Assembly: GCA_963740765.1 (NCBI GenBank)
Contig: CAVUFN010000016.1
Location: forward strand, 1,116,001-1,180,000
From: DATLGB01 sp963740765
GTDB taxonomy: Bacteria; Actinomycetota; Thermoleophilia; Solirubrobacterales; Solirubrobacteraceae
Reading direction: 5' to 3'
DNA: 64,000 nt
Shown in pieces: positions 16,392 to 24,951 of this stretch. Made by a program: the position numbers and the translations under genes. The notes beneath the pieces were generated by a model. That model did no database searches, had not been told where the DNA came from, and saw only the letters and a list, made by a program, of their open reading frames with translations. Position 1 is the first letter of the stretch; each line of letters starts with the position of its first letter.

Positions 16392-18239
16392 ATGCAGACC
16401 CTGCCGGGTTTCGATCCTCAACAGCTCCCCGTCTCGTCCTCGGACGATCCGTCGGAGGCGCTGCACGAGCTCTTCGGCTTCGCCGAGTTCCGGCCCGGCC
16501 AGCGCGACGCGGTCGAGGCAGCCCTCGCCGGGCGCGACGTCCTCGTCGTGATGCCCACGGGCTCCGGCAAGTCGCTGTGCTACCAGCTCCCGGCCCTCAT
16601 GCGCTCCGACCTCACGATGGTCGTCTCCCCGCTGGTCTCGCTGATGCAGGACCAGGTCGACGCGCTCAAGCAGGTCGCGCCGGGTCGTGTCGGCCTCATC
16701 AACGCCCAGCAGGACTCCGCCACCAACCGGCGTGTGCTCGACGCAGCCGTCCGCGGTGACCTCCGGCTGCTCTACGTCGCCCCCGAGCGGCTCGCCTCGA
16801 AGGTCTTCGTGGACGCGCTCCAGCGCGCGGACATCGGCCTGTTCGTGGTGGACGAGGCGCACTGCGTGTCCCAGTGGGGGCACGACTTCCGGCCCGACTA
16901 CTTCCGCCTCGCGGACGCCGCGCGCTGGCTCGGGGCGCAGGCGATCGTCGCGTCGACCGCGACGGCCACGCCCGAAGTGGCGCGCGACATCGTCTCGCGG
17001 CTCGCGCTGACCGACGCGGTCCACGTCGCGACGGGCTTCGACCGGCCCAACCTCTCGTTCGCGGTCGTCCCCGCCAAGACCAAGGAGGCGGCGCACCGCG
17101 GGATCGCGGCGGCGCTCGCCGAGCCGGGCGCGCTCCCCGCGATCGTCTACGCGGGCACGCGAGCGGAGTGCGAGCGGCTGTCCAAGCGCCTGTCGGTGGA
17201 GCTCGACACGCGCGTCCTCGCCTACCACGCCGGGCTGCCGCGCGACGTCCGCGCCGACGCCCAGCGCAAGTTCATGGGTGGCGAGGTCCAGGTCGTCGTC
17301 GCCACCAACGCGTTCGGCATGGGTGTCGACAAGGCCGACGTGCGCACGGTCTGCCACGAGTCGGTGCCCGGCTCGATCGAGGCGTACTACCAGGAGGCCG
17401 GCCGCGCGGGGCGCGACGGCGCCCCGGCTCGATGCCTGCTGTTCGCGTGCAATCGCGACAAGGGCCTGCACGTCTTCTTCATCGAGCGCTCCACCGTCGA
17501 CGAGGGCGCCATCGCCGCGGTCGCCCAGCGCATCACCGGTCGCGCCCAGGACGGTCGCTACGACGTCGGGCTCGACGAGCTCTGCCATATCGCGGGCGGC
17601 GCGGACGCGGAGGCGGTGCGGGCGATCCTCGGCCACCTCGCTCGCGCGGGCGTCATCCAGCCGGCCCCGTCCCCGCCCGACCGTGCCTTCGGCCGCATCA
17701 CGGGGGTCTGGGACGGCCGCGCCAAGGCGATCGCGCGGACCTCGTCGAGCGAGGGGACCAAAGCCCGCTGGCGCCAGTACCGCTCCGTGTGGGGCTGGGT
17801 CGAGGGGGACGGCTGCCGCCGCGAGGGCATCCTCCGGCACTTCGGCGACCGGGCCACGCCACACACGGAGCCCGGGGTCCCGTGCTGCGATGTCTGCGAC
17901 CCGTCGCTGCGGCCCGCCGTCCCGGTCCCCACCGCCCGCGCGGCGGCGCGCCGGATCGGCCGGCTGACCGCCCGGCCGCTGGACGCCGACGCGCTCGACA
18001 ACGCGATCCTGTCCGTTGTCGAGGCGGCCGAGCCGCCCGTCGGGCGCACCCGCACCGTCGAGATCCTGCGCGGCGGCCGCTCCAAGGTCATCAAGCAGCA
18101 CGCCTACGACGGGATGCCCGAGTACGGCACCTACGGCCACCTGTCGGGGCCGGACGTGCTCGACCGCGTCGACGGGCTGCTCACCCGCGGCGTGCTGCGC
18201 TCCACCGGCGGCCGCTTCCCCAAGCTCGAATGCGTGTAG
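16392..18239 (+). CDS. recQ: ATP-dependent DNA helicase RecQ
   Basis: 615 residues. Helicase motifs: Walker A MPTGSGKSLCYQ near 54, DEAH as VVDEAHCVSQWGHDFRPDY, motif III STATATPEV and motif VI QEAGRAGRDG. A Zn-binding segment with CCDVCDP follows, and a winged-helix RQC region forms the C-terminus. No HRDC domain is present. It is a 3'-5' helicase in recombination and fork repair. Its end overlaps the purN start by 10 nt, so it is co-translated with purine genes. Confidence 0.93.
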   Translation: MQTLPGFDPQQLPVSSSDDPSEALHELFGFAEFRPGQRDAVEAALAGRDVLVVMPTGSGKSLCYQLPALMRSDLTMVVSPLVSLMQDQVDALKQVAPGRVGLINAQQDSATNRRVLDAAVRGDLRLLYVAPERLASKVFVDALQRADIGLFVVDEAHCVSQWGHDFRPDYFRLADAARWLGAQAIVASTATATPEVARDIVSRLALTDAVHVATGFDRPNLSFAVVPAKTKEAAHRGIAAALAEPGALPAIVYAGTRAECERLSKRLSVELDTRVLAYHAGLPRDVRADAQRKFMGGEVQVVVATNAFGMGVDKADVRTVCHESVPGSIEAYYQEAGRAGRDGAPARCLLFACNRDKGLHVFFIERSTVDEGAIAAVAQRITGRAQDGRYDVGLDELCHIAGGADAEAVRAILGHLARAGVIQPAPSPPDRAFGRITGVWDGRAKAIARTSSSEGTKARWRQYRSVWGWVEGDGCRREGILRHFGDRATPHTEPGVPCCDVCDPSLRPAVPVPTARAAARRIGRLTARPLDADALDNAILSVVEAAEPPVGRTRTVEILRGGRSKVIKQHAYDGMPEYGTYGHLSGPDVLDRVDGLLTRGVLRSTGGRFPKLECV

Positions 18240-18775
18240 GGGTCCTGGCGTCGGGGTTCGGCTCGAACCTCGGGGCGCTGCTCGACGGGGGCGTCGACGT
18301 GGTCGCCGTGGGCTCGGACAAGGCGGACGCGTACGCCCTCCAGCGGGCCCGCGAGCGCGGCGTCCCGACCGAGGTCTTCCCGCGCGAGGGCTTCGCCGGC
18401 CGTGCCGCGCGCGATGTCGCCATGGCGGAGTGGCTCGACGCCCACGAGGTCGGTCTCGTCGTGCTCGCGGGCTACATGCAGCTCCTCACCCCGGGCTTCC
18501 TCGCGCGCTTCCCGGACCGGGTCGTCAACGTCCACCCGTCGCTGCTGCCCGCCTTTCCGGGCCTGGACGCCGTCGGCCAGGCGCTCGCCTACGGCGTCAA
18601 GGTCTTCGGGGTGACCGTCCACTTCGTCGACGAGGGCGTCGACACCGGCCGCATCATCGCCCAGCGCGCCGTCGCCCTCCCCGACGCGGTCACGCACGAC
18701 GATGTCATGGCGGCGATCCGGCCGCTGGAGCACGAGCTGCTGACGAGCGCCGTGCTCGCGTTCGGCGACCGGTAG
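18230..18775 (+). CDS. purN: GAR formyltransferase (10-formyl-THF dependent)
   Basis: 181 residues. VLASGFGSNLGALL is the phosphate loop, VNVHPSLLPAFPG holds the catalytic Asn and His, and VDEGVDTGRII the catalytic Asp. It formylates GAR. The ATG at 18230 lies inside the recQ 3' end. Its TAG stop (18773-18775) is also the first three bases of the purH -10 box. Confidence 0.94.
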   Translation: MRVGVLASGFGSNLGALLDGGVDVVAVGSDKADAYALQRARERGVPTEVFPREGFAGRAARDVAMAEWLDAHEVGLVVLAGYMQLLTPGFLARFPDRVVNVHPSLLPAFPGLDAVGQALAYGVKVFGVTVHFVDEGVDTGRIIAQRAVALPDAVTHDDVMAAIRPLEHELLTSAVLAFGDR

Positions 18776-18778
18776 GGT
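18773..18778 (+). promoter_or_regulatory. -10 box of purH overlapping the purN stop
   Basis: TAGGGT lies 8 nt before GTG 18787. Its TAG is the purN stop codon. Confidence 0.55.
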
Positions 18779-18786
18779 CGGGACTC

Positions 18787-20355
18787 GTGACCCAGCCGGG
18801 CGAAGTCCAGATCAGCCGGGCGCTGCTGTCCGTCTCCGACAAGACGGGGATCGTCGAGTTCGCGCGCGGCCTGGCCGAGCTCGGCGTCGAGTTGGTCTCC
18901 ACCGGCGGCACGGCGCGCGAGCTCGAGGCGGCCGGGCTCACCGTGCGCTCGATCACCGACTTCACGGGCTTCCCGGAGATCATGGACGGCCGGGTCAAGA
19001 CCCTGCACCCCAAGCTCTACGCCGGTCTGCTCGCCCGCCGCGACGAACCGTCCCACATGGTGGCCGCCGACGACAACGACATCGAGTTCGTCGACCTCGT
19101 GTGCGTGAACCTGTACCCGTTCGAGGCGGTCGCCGCCCGCCGCGGCGTCAGCGAGGCCGAGGTGATCGAGAACATCGACATCGGCGGACCGACGATGATC
19201 CGCGCCGCGGCCAAGAACGCCGCCTTCAGCGCCGTCGTCTCCTCGCCCGAGTCCTACGACGCGGTCCTGCAGGAACTGACGGAGTCCGAGGGCCGGCTCG
19301 CGCTCTCCACCCGCGAGCACCTGGCCGCGGACGCCTTCGCCTACACGGCGCGCTACGACCTCGCCATCGCGCGCTGGTTCGCGGAGCGCCACGACGACTT
19401 CCCGAACCTGACCATGAGCGCCTACGAGAAGGTCACCGACCTCTCCTACGGCGAGAACCCGCACCAGCGCGCCGCCTACTACGCCGAGGTCGGCTCGCGC
19501 ATGCACATCCTCTCCATGGTCAGGCAGCTGGGCGGCAAGGAGCTGTCCTTCAACAACCTGCTCGACCTCAACGGCGCCCGCGCCCTGGTCGAGGAGTTCG
19601 AGCTGCCGGCCTGCGCGATCATCAAGCACAACAACCCGTGCGGGTGCGCGGTCGGCTCGACGGCCGTGGAGGCGTACGAGCGCGCCTTCGCCTGCGACCC
19701 GCTGAGCGCCTACGGCGGCGTCGTCTGTCTCAACCGCACCGTCGACGCGGCGGTCGCCACCGCGCTCGTCAAGCAGTTCGCGGAGATCGTCTTCGCCCCG
19801 AAGTTCACCGAGGACGCCCTCGAGATCCTCTCCGCCAAGCCGAAGATGCGCATCCTGGAGGACAACGAGCGCCGTCGGCCGAACATCGGCGAGCGCGACC
19901 TCAAGCGCGTCGTCGGTGGCCTCCTCATCCAGGACCGCGACGTCGACCTCGAGGATCGCTCGGCGATGCAGGTCGTCACCGAGCGCAAGCCGACCGAGGC
20001 GGAGTGGGGCGAGATGCTGTTCGCCTGGAAGGTGTGCAAGCACGTTCGCTCCAACGCGATCGTCGTCTCCAAGGACCTGGCTGCGGTCGGCATCGGCGCA
20101 GGGCAGATGAGCCGCGTCGACTCCGTGCGCATCGCGGTCGAAAAGGCGACGGCGAACTCGGCCTCCCTCGCGGGCGGGGCGCTCGCCTCCGACGCGTTCT
20201 TCCCGTTCGCCGACGGCCCGCAGCTGGCCATCGACGCCGGGGTCCAGTGCGTCATCCAGCCGGGCGGATCGATGCGCGACCCCGAGGTCGTCGAGGCCGC
20301 GGACGCCGCCGGGATCGCGATGGTCTTCACCGGCCGCCGCCACTTCAAGCACTAG
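18787..20355 (+). CDS. purH: Bifunctional AICAR formyltransferase/IMP cyclohydrolase
   Basis: 522 residues from GTG. The N-terminal MGS-like cyclohydrolase domain carries SVSDKTGIVEFARGL and STGGTA. The C-terminal transformylase domain has the catalytic KHNNPCG and SLAGGALASDAFFPF. It catalyses the last two steps to IMP. The TAGGGT box upstream suggests its own leaderless promoter within the purine cluster. Confidence 0.96.
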   Translation: MTQPGEVQISRALLSVSDKTGIVEFARGLAELGVELVSTGGTARELEAAGLTVRSITDFTGFPEIMDGRVKTLHPKLYAGLLARRDEPSHMVAADDNDIEFVDLVCVNLYPFEAVAARRGVSEAEVIENIDIGGPTMIRAAAKNAAFSAVVSSPESYDAVLQELTESEGRLALSTREHLAADAFAYTARYDLAIARWFAERHDDFPNLTMSAYEKVTDLSYGENPHQRAAYYAEVGSRMHILSMVRQLGGKELSFNNLLDLNGARALVEEFELPACAIIKHNNPCGCAVGSTAVEAYERAFACDPLSAYGGVVCLNRTVDAAVATALVKQFAEIVFAPKFTEDALEILSAKPKMRILEDNERRRPNIGERDLKRVVGGLLIQDRDVDLEDRSAMQVVTERKPTEAEWGEMLFAWKVCKHVRSNAIVVSKDLAAVGIGAGQMSRVDSVRIAVEKATANSASLAGGALASDAFFPFADGPQLAIDAGVQCVIQPGGSMRDPEVVEAADAAGIAMVFTGRRHFKH

Positions 20356-20410
20356 GTCCGAAGGGCGACGCGGACTTGCGTCGGCGCCCGTCCGCGCCGA
20401 TGTCCTCTGT

Positions 20411-22021
20411 GTGGTCCGCAGAACCGTCACCCTCGCGATCGGCATCCTCCTGGTGTCCGCCGCTGCGGCCTCCGGAGCGACGATCACGGTCGACGCCGGG
20501 AGTGGCGACGACGCCGCGCCCGGGACAGCCGGCGCACCCGTACGCACCATTGCGCGGGCGGCAGCGCTGGTCACAACGGGTGACACGGTCGAGGTCCGCG
20601 GCGGGGTCTATCGCGAGACGGTCACGCTGACGCGCAAGGCGAGCGGCGTGACCTTCCGGGCGGCGCCGGGTGCGCGGCCGGTCGTCGACGGTGAGGGAGT
20701 GCGCACGTTCGGCATCGATGTCCGCGGCGCTTCCGGGGCCGTGATCGACGGCTTCGAGGTGCGCGATCAGACGACCACCGGCATCCGGATCGCCAAGGGC
20801 GAAGGCAACACCGTCACCGGGAACGTCGTTCACTCGATCGGGCCGGACTCGGAGGCGCGGGGCATCTGGCTGGTGCAGACCGCGCACAACACGGTGACTC
20901 GCAACGTGATCTACCTGGTGCGCAAGGACGGCATCCGCGACTGGATGAGCCTCGACGACCGGATCACCTCGAACCGGATCCTCCTCAGCCACAACGGGAT
21001 CAGCTTCAACTCCACGACGGGCGCGTACGCAGCCAACAACCGGATGGCGCACAACCAGGTCGGGTTCGTGGCCAAGCACGTGTCGCATGAGTCCGTCCTC
21101 GGATACTGGTCGCTCGCGCAGGCGCACCTGTCGCGGTTCTGGCACAACACGATCGAGGACTCCAGCGAGACCGGCATCTGGCTCGGCAGCAGCGACGCGC
21201 CGCTCGACCACCTGAGCGTCGCCAGCAACCAGCTGCGAGGCGGCGGGCTGTCCTTCGTCCGCGACATGCCCGGTCTTCGCGGGCCCCACGTCAAGCTGGA
21301 CGGGAACCTGTACCTGCGCCGCGGCGCGCGGCCCCAGTCCATCTACAAGGAAGGCTGGCAGCGCGAGCCGGCGCCCGTGACCGACTTCGGCACCTACACC
21401 GACGAACTCGGCTGGGACCGGCACGGGTGGGTCGGGAAGGTGGGCGCCGCGCGGCGCACGGCCGGCGCCGACCGGGGTGACGCGTACGGCCGCCAGCTCG
21501 GCTCGGACGGTGTCCCCGCCGCCCCCGTGACCTGGAGCCCGATCGCCATGACGCCGATCGACTCTTCCTCGACGGGCAGCTGGGCGACCCGCAAGCACCT
21601 CGACGAGGTCGCCGACGACAACCAGACCACCTACTGGATGACGGACACCGCCGCGGACGAGTTCGTCACCCTCGACCTCCACGGCCGGCAGGCGTTCAAC
21701 ACGCTGATCGCAAGCGTGTACCGGCACTACGACAAGCGCAACATCCACGGATACCGCTTCGAGGTGAGCGATGACGGGCGGGCGTGGCGCACGATCGCGG
21801 AGGGCGCCAACCCCGACACGGCGGGCAGCTCGCTCAAGTACGAGCTCGACGAGCCCGTGAGCGCTCGCTACCTCCGCTACACCATGGTGGACACGAGCTG
21901 CACGTCCTACGAGCCGCGGACAGCGTGCGGCGAGTACTTCGTCGTCAGCGACATCGCCGCCGGGCTGCTGGCGCCTACCCGCCGGCGTGCGTCGACAACC
22001 AGCCGAGGACTGCTTCGTTGA
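20411..22021 (+). CDS. Secreted right-handed beta-helix protein with discoidin-like domain
   Basis: 536 residues. MVRRTVTLAIGILLVSAAAASG is the signal peptide. Residues about 25-320 are a right-handed parallel beta-helix of the NosD/pectate-lyase-like kind, recognisable from repeated GNTVTGNVV, NTVTRNVIY and TSNRILLSHN turns. Residues about 385-515 resemble an F5/8-type C (discoidin) carbohydrate-binding domain (FEVSDDGRAWRTIAEG, SARYLRYTMVD). Polysaccharide binding or cleavage outside the cell is inferred; the catalytic residues are not identified. The 3' end overlaps a convergent hydrolase by 47 nt. Confidence 0.8.
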   Translation: MVRRTVTLAIGILLVSAAAASGATITVDAGSGDDAAPGTAGAPVRTIARAAALVTTGDTVEVRGGVYRETVTLTRKASGVTFRAAPGARPVVDGEGVRTFGIDVRGASGAVIDGFEVRDQTTTGIRIAKGEGNTVTGNVVHSIGPDSEARGIWLVQTAHNTVTRNVIYLVRKDGIRDWMSLDDRITSNRILLSHNGISFNSTTGAYAANNRMAHNQVGFVAKHVSHESVLGYWSLAQAHLSRFWHNTIEDSSETGIWLGSSDAPLDHLSVASNQLRGGGLSFVRDMPGLRGPHVKLDGNLYLRRGARPQSIYKEGWQREPAPVTDFGTYTDELGWDRHGWVGKVGAARRTAGADRGDAYGRQLGSDGVPAAPVTWSPIAMTPIDSSSTGSWATRKHLDEVADDNQTTYWMTDTAADEFVTLDLHGRQAFNTLIASVYRHYDKRNIHGYRFEVSDDGRAWRTIAEGANPDTAGSSLKYELDEPVSARYLRYTMVDTSCTSYEPRTACGEYFVVSDIAAGLLAPTRRRASTTSRGLLR

Positions 22022-22781
22022 ACTGCTCGGCGCGCTCGAGGTTCATCGAGTGCCCGATGCCCCGCAGGACCGTGAGCGTGCTGTCCGCGACGCGCTCGGC
22101 GACCTCCTCGGACTTCCACGGCGGGATCAGCAGGTCACGGTCGCCGGCGATCACGTGGACCGGCATGGTCAGCTCGGCAAGGCGGTCACGGACGTCGTGG
22201 CGCGACATCGAGCGGATCTGTCGGATCAGGGCGTCCGTCGGCTGCGGATGCGGGTTGTCGAGCGCCATGCGCTTCATCGTGTCCACGCCCTCCTGCGTCT
22301 CGAACACGTTCTCGGAGAGCGTCAGCAGCATCATCTCCTCCAGCCACTCCTCCGTCGTCGAGCGGCGGACCTCGCGCTCCCACACGCGGGCGCGCATCTC
22401 CGAGTAGGCGGTCGCCGTCCCCGCCCAGGTGGCGGCGAGGGTGAGGGTCTCGATCCGCTCCGGGATCGCGAGCGCGACGCGCTGCGCGACGCACGACCCG
22501 AGCGAGATGCCGAGCAGGTGGAAGCGGTCGAGCCCGAGGTGGTCGGCGAGCGCGATCGCGTCGTCGGCGAGGTCGGCGATGTCGTAGTCCTCGCTGGACA
22601 TCGTCGACTGCCCGACGTCGCGATTGTCGAAGACGATCACGCGGAACGCCTCCGAGAGCGCCTCGGTCTGGAGTCCCCAGCCCTGCGAGTCCGACGCCAG
22701 CCCCATCACGCACAGCAGCGGCGGACCGTCCCCCTGTTCGCTGTGGAACAGGCGAACGCCATTGACGTCGGCGTGCGGCAC
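21975..22781 (-). CDS. Alpha/beta hydrolase (Ser nucleophile)
   Basis: 268 residues from GTG. The nucleophile elbow is GISLGS, the acid is probably Asp in AGDRDLL, and the His is in GIGHSMN. VFDNRDVGQS is the strand-4 motif of the 3-oxoadipate enol-lactonase/aclacinomycin-esterase-like group. The exact substrate is unknown. It is transcribed divergently from the small membrane protein through a shared -10 element. Confidence 0.85.
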   Translation of the reverse strand: MPHADVNGVRLFHSEQGDGPPLLCVMGLASDSQGWGLQTEALSEAFRVIVFDNRDVGQSTMSSEDYDIADLADDAIALADHLGLDRFHLLGISLGSCVAQRVALAIPERIETLTLAATWAGTATAYSEMRARVWEREVRRSTTEEWLEEMMLLTLSENVFETQEGVDTMKRMALDNPHPQPTDALIRQIRSMSRHDVRDRLAELTMPVHVIAGDRDLLIPPWKSEEVAERVADSTLTVLRGIGHSMNLERAEQFNEAVLGWLSTHAGG

Positions 22782-22788
22782 TGGCGAG

Positions 22789-22798
22789 AGGGTATGAC
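22789..22798. promoter_or_regulatory. Shared divergent -10 element, hydrolase/membrane protein
   Basis: AGGGTATGAC. The reverse -10 TACCCT is 7 nt from GTG 22781 and the forward -10 TATGAC is 7 nt from ATG 22806. The two boxes share the central TA. Confidence 0.6.
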
Positions 22799-22805
22799 TC
22801 GCAGC

Positions 22806-23186
22806 ATGAACCCGCGCCTGCTCGCCCAGTTGATCGCCGGAGGCCGCGTCGCCATTGGCCTCGCCCTCTTTGCCTCACCGTCCCTCGTCACCCGCCATTG
22901 GGTCGGGGAGGACGAGGGCGACCGGCTCGGTACGCGGGTGATGGCGATGGGCCTCGGCGGGCGCGACGTCGTCATCGGCGCCGGCGCGCTGGCCGCGCTC
23001 AGCGCGGGCGGCGACGCCGCGCGCCCGTGGCTGCTCGGCAGCGTCCTCGCCGACACCTTCGACCTCGTCGCGACCCTGCGCAACGCCGGCAGGCTGCCGT
23101 CCGGCGCGGTCGCGGGCACGGTGCTCGTCGCGGGCGGCGCCGCCGGCGCCGGCGCATGGCTGCTGTCCCACATCGAAGCATCCTGA
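22806..23186 (+). CDS. Small membrane protein (hypothetical)
   Basis: 126 residues with three to four hydrophobic, Gly/Ala-rich segments (about 7-24, 45-70, 72-90 and 100-120). It resembles the small four-helix membrane proteins often annotated DUF4267-like, but I cannot assign a function. ATG 22806 is 7 nt from TATGAC. A hairpin separates its stop from the convergent TetR gene. Confidence 0.7.
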   Translation: MNPRLLAQLIAGGRVAIGLALFASPSLVTRHWVGEDEGDRLGTRVMAMGLGGRDVVIGAGALAALSAGGDAARPWLLGSVLADTFDLVATLRNAGRLPSGAVAGTVLVAGGAAGAGAWLLSHIEAS

Positions 23187-23188
23187 AG

Positions 23189-23203
23189 ACCGGCGAAGCC
23201 GGT
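23189..23203. terminator. Short hairpin between convergent genes
   Basis: ACCGGC-GAA-GCCGGT is a perfect 6-bp stem lying exactly between two convergent stop codons. There is no U tract, so it is only a possible bidirectional terminator. Confidence 0.4.
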
Positions 23204-23206
23204 AGC

Positions 23207-23812
23207 TCAGGGGGACGTCGGGTAGATGGCGCGGGTCCAGATCCGGGCCAGCGGCTCGCCGGCATCGCTCGACGCGGTCGCATTCGGACCCGTCGCGTGG
23301 TACAGGTAGCGCTCGGTCATCCAGACGAGCGCCTTCGCCGTCTCCACCGCATCCATGCCCGGCGCGATGTGGTCGTCCTGCGCGATGCGCTCTGCCGCCA
23401 CGCTGATGAACGACCGGATCAAGTCGCCGTAGGCCGTCTCGACCTCGGGGTCGTCGCTGGCCGCATCGGCGAGCGCCCGCAGCACCGGGCTGTGCTGCCG
23501 GTAGACCACGACGACCTCCTTGATCGCGCTCCGCAGCGAGTCCGGCCCACCGGTCAGCGACCCCAGCCAGACGTCCGCCACCCCCATCAGCTCCGCCCGC
23601 AGGTGCCCGACCACTCGCAGCACCAGTTCGTGCCGGTCCTTGAAGTACACGTAGAACGACGGCCGCGACAACCCCGTCCGCCGCATTATCTCGTCGACCG
23701 TCAGTTCACGGAACGGTCGCTCACGCAGCAGCGCCTCGGCTGCCGCCACGATCTCCAACTGGGCGGCCTCAGGCGTACGCCTGCGCCGTCGCGACTCCTC
23801 GGTTGCCCCCAC
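23207..23812 (-). CDS. TetR-family transcriptional regulator (EthR-like)
   Basis: 201 residues. The N-terminal HTH is typical (LTVDEIMRRTGLSRPSFYVYFKDRHEL). The C-terminal helices (SPVLRALADAASDDPEVETAYG) match the EthR-type ligand-binding domain. It starts at GTG 23812, 8 nt from TAGGGT. No operator palindrome is evident near it. The target is unknown; the adjacent hydrolase or membrane protein is a candidate. Confidence 0.88.
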   Translation of the reverse strand: MGATEESRRRRRTPEAAQLEIVAAAEALLRERPFRELTVDEIMRRTGLSRPSFYVYFKDRHELVLRVVGHLRAELMGVADVWLGSLTGGPDSLRSAIKEVVVVYRQHSPVLRALADAASDDPEVETAYGDLIRSFISVAAERIAQDDHIAPGMDAVETAKALVWMTERYLYHATGPNATASSDAGEPLARIWTRAIYPTSP

Positions 23813-23820
23813 CGGTTCGG

Positions 23821-23826
23821 ACCCTA
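23821..23826 (-). promoter_or_regulatory. -10 box of the tetR gene
   Basis: TAGGGT on the minus strand, 8 nt before the GTG start at 23812. Confidence 0.5.
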
Positions 23827-23834
23827 GCCAATTA

Positions 23835-23907
23835 TGCCCCCGGCGAGAGTCGAACTCGCATTTGAACGGATTAAAAGTCCGCTGTGTTGCCGTTACACCA
23901 CGGGGGC
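23835..23907 (-). tRNA. tRNA-Lys (anticodon UUU)
   Basis: A 73-nt cloverleaf on the minus strand. Acceptor GCCCCCG pairs with CGGGGGC, the T arm is GCGAG-TTCGACT-CTCGC, and the anticodon loop is CTTTTAA (UUU). The discriminator is A and no CCA is encoded. A minus-strand TAATTT at 23915-23920 lies 7 nt upstream, within the last codons of the HNH gene, and may be its -10. Confidence 0.95.
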
Positions 23908-23912
23908 GGGGC

Positions 23913-24800
23913 TCAAATTAGCTCCTCCATGCCGAGCCAATCGGAGGCGCCGCGCCAAGTGCCGCCTTGTCTCGCGTGAGTCGCGAGCCTGTGGCAGTTG
24001 GCACAGCGCACTTCGCACGCGGCGATCTCGATCTTGAGCCGCACCCAGGACGCCTGGGTCGTGAGCAATCGGGCCACCGTGTCCGTCTTGTCGGTGACGT
24101 GGTCGAAGTCCAGGACGACCGGGTCTCGTTCTCCGCAGTCCACGCATCCGCCGAAGGCCAGCACCTCGAGCACGTGCGCGAACTTGAGGCGTCGCGCTTT
24201 CGACCAGTGATTGGGCGCGCGGCCGGTCAGTCGCGGCCAGGCGGCGCGACGAGCAGTCCGGCGGCGGTGGCAGCAGACGCATACGACCTCACAGCGGTCG
24301 ATCTCGGCGCGCAGGGCGTCGACGCTCGCGCCCTCCCGCAACATCCGCGATATGTGGCCGCGCTTCCGCCCGATGTGGTCGAACTCGAGGACGGCGATCT
24401 CGTCCTCTCCGCAATCTACGCACGCTCCTTCTTCGAAGCGCTCGAGAACAACCGCTCGGGCCGGGGCGAGTCGAGCCCGCTTCGCGCGCTCCGACTGGTG
24501 GCGATGCAGGTCACCCCGATCCCGGAAGTAGACACGGAAACACTCGCGGCACCAATGCTGGTGACCGGCACCAGCGCGGTTGAAGCGACTCAGGGACAGC
24601 TCCTCCCGGCACTTGCCACAGGCCTTATGCCTCGGATCCTCGGACTCGATCGGCGCCAGCGGCTGTGAGGCAACGATCGGCACCGGCACATCGCGGACCC
24701 AGACGCTGACGCTCGACTTCGCCACGCCGACCTGAAGAGCGATGCCCCTGACGCTCATCCCCCCGGCGCGCAGCCTCCTCGCCTCTGCCTGCTCACCCAC
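23913..24800 (-). CDS. Double-HNH protein with N-terminal HTH and zinc knuckle
   Basis: 295 residues from GTG 24800. In order: an HTH of the resolvase/Rep kind at 3-37 (MSVRGIALQVGVAKSSVSVW); a Cys4 knuckle at 61, 64, 84 and 87; and two homologous HNH-like modules at 127-178 and 219-270. Each module reads CVDCGE, then FDH, then CxxCH. A DNA-cutting function is likely but the target is unknown. The gene fills the space between tRNA-Lys and tRNA-Glu, ending 5 nt from one and starting 67 nt from the other. An ATG/GTG further upstream (24875) would run into tRNA-Glu. Confidence 0.8.
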   Translation of the reverse strand: MGEQAEARRLRAGGMSVRGIALQVGVAKSSVSVWVRDVPVPIVASQPLAPIESEDPRHKACGKCREELSLSRFNRAGAGHQHWCRECFRVYFRDRGDLHRHQSERAKRARLAPARAVVLERFEEGACVDCGEDEIAVLEFDHIGRKRGHISRMLREGASVDALRAEIDRCEVVCVCCHRRRTARRAAWPRLTGRAPNHWSKARRLKFAHVLEVLAFGGCVDCGERDPVVLDFDHVTDKTDTVARLLTTQASWVRLKIEIAACEVRCANCHRLATHARQGGTWRGASDWLGMEELI

Positions 24801-24813
24801 CTTCGCCTGCACA

Positions 24814-24823
24814 AACGTATGTT
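24814..24823. promoter_or_regulatory. Symmetric divergent -10 element, HNH/tRNA-Glu
   Basis: AACGTATGTT fits ANNNTANNNT. Reverse TACGTT lies 13 nt before GTG 24800. Forward TATGTT faces tRNA-Glu, 44 nt away; a second forward box, TAACCT at about 24850-24855, is closer to the tRNA. Confidence 0.45.
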
Positions 24824-24867
24824 CGCACAGCGGTCCGACAGAACTGGCATAACCTTGAGGCGAGCTG

Positions 24868-24939
24868 GCCCCCATGGTCTAACGGTTATGACGCCGGCCT
24901 TTCACGCCGGTAACGCGGGTTCGACTCCCGCTGGGGGTA
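24868..24939 (+). tRNA. tRNA-Glu (anticodon UUC)
   Basis: A 72-nt cloverleaf. The acceptor stem GCCCCCA/TGGGGGT closes with a G1-U72 wobble. The anticodon loop is CTTTCAC (UUC) and the T arm GCGGG-TTCGACT-CCCGC. The discriminator is A and no CCA is encoded. The base after it starts the -10 box of the next gene. Confidence 0.95.
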
Positions 24940-24945
24940 TAGGTT
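24940..24945 (+). promoter_or_regulatory. -10 box of the dehalogenase-like hydrolase, abutting tRNA-Glu
   Basis: TAGGTT begins at the base after the tRNA-Glu discriminator and lies 6 nt before GTG 24952. Confidence 0.5.
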
Positions 24946-24951
24946 CGGGGG

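Noticed and set aside
1..20355. Purine riboswitch or PurR boxes controlling the pur genes
   Set aside because: The genes overlap or have leaders of a few bases; no conserved aptamer or repeated operator was found.
23835..24939. Integrated element with attachment sites at the tRNA genes
   Set aside because: No integrase or duplicated tRNA 3' end was seen, so only the HNH gene itself is reported.
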